64,000 nt of DNA, from contig JANTUC010000009.1 in assembly GCA_026873275.1 (NCBI GenBank), forward strand, positions 1 through 64,000. The letters run 5' to 3'. The notes under the pieces were generated by a model. It worked only from the letters and a program-made list of their open reading frames with translations, did no database searches and was not told the origin of the DNA. Source of the DNA: Pseudopithomyces maydicus (Eukaryota; Ascomycota; Dothideomycetes; Pleosporales; Didymosphaeriaceae). Shown piece by piece: positions 56,632-64,000 of the stretch. Position 1 is the stretch's first letter. Every line of letters begins with the position of its first letter. The position numbers were made by a program, and so were the translations under genes.

Positions 56632-59600
56632 TCACGAGTCAAAGATGGCGCCGTAAGCAGGGATACCACGGCTCTCCATGGCGTACACGATCTTCTGCGT
56701 GAACATCTTGTTGCTGATGACGCAGACGGCCTCTGCGCCGCTCTCCTTGACGAGCTTCCACGTGAGCATTGGCATGTCTGGCTTGCCCATTGTGCGGGTG
56801 TTGTGGATGACGGCGTTGGGGTCTGTCTCTAGGACCTCGTTGACGAGGGCCTTTCCGAAGGTCTGCTCGTGGTTGGGTGCGGTCCACAGGATGCGGCACT
56901 TGACCTTCTTCGCTAGGATGACGGCTAGGCAGGGACCGATGCCGGAGCCGGTGGCGACGAGGACGACGGAGCGGAAGAGCGGGGCGATGCGGAGGACGCC
57001 GCAGGCGGGGATGCCGCGGACCCAGATGTGCGTGGGTGCGGTGTTGATGGTGCGCTTGGTGAAGTCGCCGGCGTTGCTGACGACGAGGGAATAGCCCTTG
57101 CCGTTGGCATTGGTGATTGTTGCGAATCCATGCCAGTCACGGAGGGGACGCTCAGCTGCCATTAAGTTAGTATTGTGGTTGAGTGTAAGTATTGTAGATG
57201 GAGACTTACCCAGTCGGACGGATGTGCCTACTACGGGGGTGGTGTAGTCGAACCACAGGCGAATGGCGTGGCTGGAGAGAACTTCGGATCGAACAGGTAC
57301 TTTACGTAGGAAAAGCCAAGGGAATATGATAGCGGCAGTGGCGACGGAAAGAAGCCAAACGCCGGGAGAGGTGAGGTATGCTTGAGAAGGAGCAATGTCG
57401 ACGGCAAGGTCCTTCGTGGCGAGGAAAGATTGGATCCATAGAAGGAGGAGTGCTGTCCAACCGCCAAAACGATGGATATTTTCCCAAAGATCATGGTGTT
57501 TGGCGCGGAAAGCGGGGTGGGAAGTCGATGCGATGGCAACAAGGATGGGCCATACAAGGTATGTGAGCACAATCGGGGCGAGTGTGAGAGAGCGGATGGC
57601 CGGTTCCTTTGCGAGCTCCAAGCTTGCGCTGACGGTGAAGATTGTGAACCACAGAACAGATGCAATCGCACAGCTGCTGTGAATTCCACCAATATGGAAG
57701 ATCCTAGCACAGTGACGACGAATTGCAAGAGGCCAGGATGTGGGAACCGAGCAGGCGACTGTGAAGAGGAGGTTGACCATAGGCTCGGAACGCATCAGAA
57801 CTGCCATGCACAAGTTGGCTGCAAACGCAGTGGATACGTCAGAGAGTATGAAGCGGTTCTGACCGTTGCGACGCCAGATGATGAAGCAGGCCATAGCGAT
57901 GTTTGCCAGGAGGATGACAGAGAAGAATTTTCGGTAGACGATGAAGAAACGGTGGCGTACCCACCGCTGTCCGTGGAAGCCATTCTTCTCTGGCATCGAG
58001 TCCGGTGTTGGGTCGAAGGACTCGGTGACGCTGAGAGCAGTACCCTTCATGATTGAGACGCTGCTGTCGGATAGCGGGCTGTCGTGCTTCTCTCCCTTTT
58101 CCACGTCTCTGTCGTAAGGCGTGGCAACGACTGCCAGAGTTGGTTTTGTAACAGTCTCAGGGCTGGTGGTGACAGTGTTGACAGCAGTTTGGACGAGCAG
58201 TTTCTTATCGACCTTGCCGTTGGGCGTGAGTGGAATAGCAGGAAGGCAGATCCAGTTTTCAGGCACGGAGTAGAATGGCAAGTGCTGTCTGACAAACGAG
58301 TCAATGACATCGGACTGCACGGGCGTGCTGGTGGCGTAGAAAGCAGTGAGCTTTCCACCCATCAGAACGGCACAAGCCCGAGAAACATCAGGGTACTTCT
58401 CGATAACGGAGGTGACTCCATCAAGCTCGACACGGAAGCCCTTGATCTTGACCTGGTCATCCGATCGGCCGAAGGTCTCCATTGAGCCCTCTTTGCTCCA
58501 TCGAACAAGATCTCCCGTGTTGAACATCATCGAGCCGTCGTCGCGGAACTTGTCGCGCTTGTAGCGCTTGGCAGTGAGCTCAGGGAGGTTGATGTACCCC
58601 CTTGTTACACCAGCGCCACCCACCCACATGGACCCCTTCTCTCCAATGGCAACCGGGTTCTCATCTTCATCCAAGATGTAAGCGGTTGTGTTGGGCAGAG
58701 GTGTACCGATTGTGAGAAACTTTCCAGGGGTGTGAAGGTGAGCAGAGTTGAGAATGGTGATCTCTGTAGGTCCGCAGATGTTGTAGTATGTAGTATCCGC
58801 AGCCCACTCGTCTGCGAGGCTCTGGGGGCATGGCTCACCACCAGTCACAACGGTTTTGATGTTTGGGTACTGTTCCCGGCGCCACTTTGAGAGGATGGAG
58901 GGGTTGAGATCAAGACATCGATTTCCCGCAAAGTGTCTTCCCAGCTCGAGGTCCTCACGCACAAAGTGCCGCCGTTCATGAGACAAGCCAGTGTCTCCCA
59001 TGCTCCCATGTCAAAAGACACGCTGAGAACCTGACCAACCTTGGTTCCAGTGGTAATGCCAAGCCTTCCGGGTCCGATCAGCAACGCGTTTGTAACATTG
59101 CCGTGGGCAACGTCGACACCTTTGGGCCTTCCAGTGCTGCCAGAGGTGTAAATAGCGTAAGCTCCATCGGTTCCAGAAACAGATACAGAGGGTCGGTATG
59201 GCATGCAAACATCCTCTGCGCCTGTTCCCAAGCAGAAGACCCGCACATTCGGCCGAGCCAGCTTCTTGACTTTGCCTTCGAACTTGGGCAGGCACAGCAC
59301 AAAAGTGGCTTCTGTGTCAGCCATTGTGTGCTTCAAAGCATCTTCAGAAACGACTCCTCCGTCCATAGGGACATACTGGCAGCCGGCCTTCAAGATGGCG
59401 AAGATGCCTACGAGCATGTCCAGAGATCGCTGTACCACTAGACAGACTCGCTGCTTGGGCTCCAGGCCGAGCCCTATGAGGTGGTTGGCTAACCGGTTGG
59501 CCTTTTGGTCCAACTCGGCGTATGTGATGCTGCTCCCGGCATATTTTGCGGCGACGGATAGGGGGTATGTGTCGACCGCATGCTCGAAAGCTTCGTGTAC

Positions 59601-59708
59601 TGTGGAAAAGGGTACGGGTACGGATGGACCGCAGCCGAATTGATTAAAGAGAGCCTGCTCTTCGGAGGACAAATTAGAAATAGGGTGAATATTGAAAGAG
59701 GAAGACAT
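56632..59708 (-). CDS. NRPS-like adenylation domain fused to membrane flavoprotein (TmpA/TmpB-like)
   Basis: Start ATG at 59708. Adenylation core motifs are in order: YTSGSTGRPKGV (187-198), CGPTE, FNTGDLVRW, a GRSDDQVKIKGFRVEL block and PLTPNGKVDKK. No carrier-protein Ser motif follows. About six membrane helices come next, then a ferredoxin reductase-like module with a VVLVATGSGIGP nucleotide-binding loop, ending near 56632. An intron at 57209-57156 (54 bp, GTAAGT, CTAAC branch) is also open in frame. The order resembles the Aspergillus TmpA/TmpB membrane flavoproteins linked to development, recalled from memory. One base is missing in a C run near 58,900, between an STP and an SILSKW segment. 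The substrate may be activated as an acyl-adenylate and passed to a redox step, which is inferred. Confidence 0.82.
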
Positions 59709-61461
59709 GTTGAAGGACGAGGGTTGATGGCGCCTGGCTCGTGGTCAGAGGGTCGCTGCCCGTGCTTAAGAAACATTTCGACCCGCGTCTTTCTGTTATA
59801 TGCACACACACACCATGTGACTCGAAACGGCGCCGGTGTAGATCTGGTCCACGAATGTCCACGAATGATGCCACACTATTCCTTGGCCGTGATTAGCAAC
59901 TTCTTGATCAGCGCATTGTTCAAGGAACGGGACGGGTTCCTGACCACACCATTGTGCGGGTAGTACGGACAATGTACGTTTGCGGAAGCTACCGACCCAC
60001 TCGGCACGATTCCAACGTACATGGGTATCTATGTCAATTCCAACGTCCTGGGAAATACCCGATTGTCCACGGAGTGGCTGCATAGTCGCCATCATCGCGC
60101 ATTCTTGCTATCACGGAGGGAAGATCAGTGTGGCAACGTGTCTATCAGCGGGAATAACGGAACCCCCGAGAGACATGTTGCGCCCTCAATTGAGGTTCCC
60201 AGAGGTGGAGCAAGTTCGTCTCTCGAGCAAACATCTAGATTCGCAAGACAGTGTTTCATGTTCCGGGCACCTGGTTTCGTAGCAGAGGGGCGTGAACTTG
60301 TTGCTCTGAACATGCCTCTGAGCCATCTGTGATCAAAGCTTCCGGCTAGAGATCGACGCCGGAGATGCAAACGGCCAAGGAGATTTCGGCAACTGGCAAT
60401 ATACCAACACGTGCCTAGGCTGGATGTTGGCCCTGTTCGATATTGGCAGTAGCAAGGCAGAGCATGTTAGTCCAGTAGTCAGGCCGATTAGCGTGCGAAT
60501 TCGAGGCCGGAAGAATCCTTCCCGCCGGTTGCTTGAAAATGTACCCGTAGTTACAGCCTATAAGCATGAAAACTTTAAGTTTCTGTGACATTTCAAGCTG
60601 GTGGGCTACAGGGCGACGCTCAGGGCAGGTCCCAGAGCCGCATCGGAGCCGACGTTCGCTGGTGCAACGATTTCCATTGCGCTACAGGTGTTCCGTGATG
60701 TAGGTCGTCGCAGCGCGTTCCAGGACGAGTTTGATGAAAGGGTCGCCAAACGTGGCCTTGGCAGGGCGGGTTGCTGAAGCACGTGGAAACGTGCCGGGAG
60801 TGTTACTGTGCTAGTTCTAGTTTTCCTCGTGTTGGACCGAAACATTCGGCCCTTTTGCGCAGCCGTTATGCGTAACAATTTGAAGTGGGTCGTCTATTCC
60901 CAGGCTGGAGACGTTCGCAACATGGTGGCTAATCATGTCCGTTGCCGAGGCTGCCAAACAGGAGCCGATTATTGTCGATCGATGAAACCAGTTTGGCAGC
61001 TGCAAGCCTCCCGTGCATATCAGGCTGTTTGTTTCGAACACACCCTGCTCGATGATGTCTCAGTGTCTATGCTTGTTTTGGGAAAGAGGGTGTACTTGCA
61101 GTCGACGTGTAAACAGATGACATAGGTACCTGCCATCTACCTGCCAACTGCAGCGTGGTCGCCGACCCAACAATTAAGAATCAATTAATACCCCGGGGGC
61201 GCAACGCTTGCAGGTAGAGACCTCGTGGCAATTCGAATGCGGGGTTGTCTATGTCGCAAGATGACGGAAACGGTGCTCCGAAAAAGTGTGGAAGTTAGCC
61301 CGCGACTAGAGACAAAGAGTGCTTGAGGTTCTAAACGCAGATGAGGACACGCTGGGTGAAACACCAGGCTCCACGCTAGAATCCGATTCCAGAACCGTGC
61401 TGTCCTCGCCAGAGAGCAGAGGAGATATTGCGCTCGCGGTGCCGGTGGTTTTGTGAGCTCT
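59709..61461. other. Intergenic, no gene seen
   Basis: About 1.75 kb between divergent genes. Several short frames exist, none with family features. A short AC run lies at about 59,803-59,815 near the NRPS-like start. Confidence 0.5.
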
Positions 61462-61608
61462 GTCCATTCTTGCAATCTTCCCAACATCCCATTGGAGCAG
61501 GTCGTCATTTGTTCATTCTTGACATCTTCCAACATCCCATTGGAGCACGTCGTCATTCGTTCATTCTCACAATCTTCCAACATCCCATTGAAGCAGGTCG
61601 TCATGCAG
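61462..61608 (+). repeat. 48-bp tandem repeat over the start codon
   Basis: Three head-to-tail units, with CATCCCATTG at 61485, 61533 and 61581, exactly 48 bases apart. The third unit contains the hydratase start codon: GTCGTCATT in earlier units becomes GTCGTCATG. The unit length is a multiple of three and the frame stays open through all units back to a GTG at 61453. Confidence 0.8.
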
Positions 61609-62718
61609 CCAGCAGACAACAACTCCGATCTTGTCCTTGTGTCCAAGCGCGAGACAGGCGTGGCCGTAGTCGAGCTGAACCGCGTGCGCAAACGCAACGC
61701 CCTGTCGCAGCAGCTCATCGACGAGCTGAATGGCGTTCTGCGCAGGCTTGATCGCGATGCCGACGTACGCGCAATCGTACTGACAAGTAGTGGCGATTCC
61801 CCGTTCTGTGGTATGTCTTCCTGCCTGTCCATCTGTACTTGTTCAGGAAGTTGACTCGATAAACCCAGCCGGTGCCGACATTCAAGAGCTCGCCAATATT
61901 TCCACAGTGGAAGCGCATCGCATTGGATGGCTAAAGGACCTTGAAGATAACTTTGCAGCATTGCGCAAGCCCGTCGTGGCAGCAGTTCGCGGTTTTGCTG
62001 TCAGTGTCCCCCACCCCTCCTCCAACAAAATGTCGGTTGGCGAAGTGTGTTCCAACAACGAAGGCTGACTTTTGGAAACGCACAGTTTGGTGGCGGCTTC
62101 GAAGTTGCGCTGATGGTAGGTAATCAACATTCATGCTTCCGTAGTCCAACCTCTTACCAGTTGCGCTAGTGCGATATGTTGTACGCTTCAGCGGACGCTC
62201 GCTTCGGTTTCCCTGAGATCAAGCTCGGTACCATACCAGGGGCTGGCGGTACCCAACGTCTGACCAGGGCGGTTGGAAAACAAAAAGTAGGCCCCCCACC
62301 AACATATCTCATATTCAGGATTGTCTTTTTATTGACGACATGTTGTAGGCTATGCAGCTAATCTTGACCGGTGCATCTGTGCCCGCGCACGACATGGAAC
62401 GGTACGGCATTGTGACCGAAGTGGTCTCGGCCGATAGCGACGTTGTGGAGGAAGCGATCAAGTTGGCAGCTTCTATTGCAGCTTTCTCGGTCCCTGTTGT
62501 AGGGTTAGCCAAGCAAGCAGTGAAGGCTGGTGAGTACATATGTGTACGCGTCCTCGGCGAACGTTCTTTACTAACCATTGGCAGCCGAAACAACAACGCT
62601 GCGCCAGGGCCTCGAGCTTGAGCGCACTTTGTACTACAGTAGTTTCTCGTTGACGGATTGCAAAGAAGGGATTGCGGCGTTCTTGCAAAAGCGGTCTCCT
62701 AGCTTTGTCGACCAGTGA
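61603..62718 (+). CDS. Enoyl-CoA hydratase (crotonase family, AUH-like)
   Basis: Six exons inferred: 61603-61810, 61869-61999, 62086-62115, 62170-62286, 62349-62529, 62585-62718, giving 266 residues with no internal stop. The CAGADI oxyanion segment (69-74) is created by splicing. The GGGFE and FPEIKLGTIPGAGGTQR segments supply the two glutamates that hydrate the double bond in true hydratases, so both catalytic residues are present. It adds water to enoyl-CoA, either in fatty-acid oxidation or in leucine breakdown as methylglutaconyl-CoA hydratase. I see no clear choice between them. The third exon is only 30 bp. No mitochondrial presequence is obvious from this start. Confidence 0.85.
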
Positions 62719-64000
62719 TGGGGCGTTTGGTGGCCAAATCCGAAAGTCATTAACCTAATCACAGGACTCTTGTGTCCTCAACAGCCGTGTCGTACTTGTC
62801 GATTGCATCTGTCAACAAGGAGGAGTCGGGGCGAGACGTCAAATTAAGGTCGAAGGATGTGCGACGATGCTCCGCGGAGGGACCTCAGACGAACACGTTC
62901 TCCTTCCTGTCATCTATTCCGCGGCATCTAGTGGCCCCGCATCAATATAGCGAGTTTAGTGCAACACCACGTGTAGTTCATCTCAATATAGCTCGGTTCG
63001 ACGGTTCGACGGTCAGAGCGAATAGTAAATTCACTCACCCTCGGCTCGCTCTCCTGTTCACCGTTTAGGCTACATTACTTAGATCAGCTCACTGTCGCAC
63101 AAAGATCCCACCCCGACTTTCCAAAATTTACGATACAGATTACTAACTCCAAGTATTGTTTCACGCTCTTGCATGTATGCGATGTGGGTCGCTCGCTGTT
63201 CATGCCTCCAACAGCGATTCATCCAAAAGGACATAGTCATGACGTCACGTGTTTGAAAATAAATTGACCCACGATGACTAACGTCAAATAATGTAGGGAA
63301 CATATAGGCTCACAGGAAAGGCAATTCAAGCGACAGGGATTAGCACGCTTATCAATGTTACAGGTCCAGACCAGTGAGAGGATTGACATCAGCTTGCCCC
63401 AATCACAGTCCATCGCCTAGGCAGTGTTACCCCTCTACCATCCATCTGTGCATTGAGGGAGGCGTAATGGACTCGCTAGAGGCGTCAACAGATCTGTCCG
63501 GATCGTATCGACGGCAGCCGAATAGCGAATCGAATGCAGTGTGTTTATTAGACAACGGCGCGCCTGATGGATCGTACATATCGATGAGTATGGATGAAGT
63601 ACGTGTTAGTCTCGAAATAGAATACGTGACGAGATACCTTACGGATGTGCGGCTCGTATAAAGAGTGTCGTGCAGGTATGTGGCAACGATGGTGTCAGGT
63701 GCTAGATGTTTCTTGTCCAATGACCACAAAGTCGAGAAGGATTGCAAGTTCGGCTAAGGTATTTCAAATAACGTCGTACGATAGTAACGTACAACAGCTC
63801 CAGGTGCCTACTGAATAAATCATAGTGAGCAAAGGGAGAGGGGAAGTTCCACTCAAACGTAATCAATACTCGTCCGTCTTTAATAGGGCTTGGACATGTG
63901 TATAGCCAAATCACTCGATCACACTAAGATTGTACGAGGGTAATGCGACATGAGAACCAAAAGCGTCTTCATTCACTTATCCAACATGATAAAGTCCTAA
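62719..64000. other. Intergenic or window edge, no gene supported
   Basis: Two plus-strand frames of 95-98 codons (62772-63068 and 63374-63661) lack family features, signal peptide or clear splice context. I leave them uncalled. Confidence 0.45.

Noticed and set aside
61453..61854. GTG-initiated extension of the enoyl-CoA hydratase
   Set aside because: No upstream ATG in frame; the added peptide is only the 48-bp repeat. ATG at 61603 gives a normal family length.
62772..63661. Two 95-98 codon frames at the right end
   Set aside because: No domain, signal peptide or splice context; frames this long occur by chance in GC-balanced DNA.
1..64000. tRNA, rRNA, CRISPR arrays, bacterial operon features
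   Set aside because: None recognised by eye. The gene structure is fungal, and the direct repeats found are LTRs, minisatellites or tandem arrays without unique spacers.

Overview
The window reads as a filamentous ascomycete, most likely a Dothideomycete (Pleosporales-like). The evidence is short 43-90 bp GT-AG introns with CTAAC-type branch points, a HET-domain gene, a fungal rhodopsin-type membrane protein, terpene/P450 genes, and an AT-rich block next to GC-balanced genes whose changes look like repeat-induced point mutation (RIP).

Bases 1 to about 35,170 are an AT-rich transposon block. Most of it is RIP-degraded: remnants of an old Ty3/Gypsy chromovirus (LTRs at 1985-2606, 18433-19054 and 32015-32635), solo LTRs of a second family (787-1302, 17145-17639, 32806-33301), 89-bp and 224-bp tandem arrays, a recurring short hairpin repeat, and an 18-bp minisatellite (about 33,760-35,165) that abuts the first gene. 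One intact, unmutated chromovirus (20557-27360, minus strand) sits inside the gag of the old element, with 517-bp LTRs that look identical and a 5-bp AAAAA target duplication. It carries gag, a -1 frameshift site, pol with a chromodomain, and a convergent antisense reading frame encoding a Zn2Cys6-like plus coiled-coil protein. Two RIP-degraded copies of the older family keep a related antisense frame at the same place.

Bases 35,190 to about 45,000 resemble a small terpenoid gene cluster: a damaged class I terpene cyclase, a divergently transcribed P450, an FMO-type monooxygenase, a 7-TM rhodopsin-family protein, an alpha/beta hydrolase and a ruined MFS transporter. The cyclase lost its 3' end at the repeat boundary and the transporter is a pseudogene, so the cluster may be defunct or only partly active.

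Bases 46,300 to 64,000 hold a six-cysteine small secreted protein, a HET protein with an N-terminal membrane region, a polytopic membrane protein, holocytochrome c synthase, an NRPS-like adenylation/membrane-flavoprotein fusion, and an enoyl-CoA hydratase whose start codon lies in a 48-bp tandem repeat. Three genes (terpene cyclase, cytochrome c synthase, NRPS-like) carry isolated one-base deletions in short G or C runs. One of them should be essential, so assembly error should be excluded before calling these mutations real.

Exon limits were read by eye from splice signals and protein-family expectation. No search or alignment was run.
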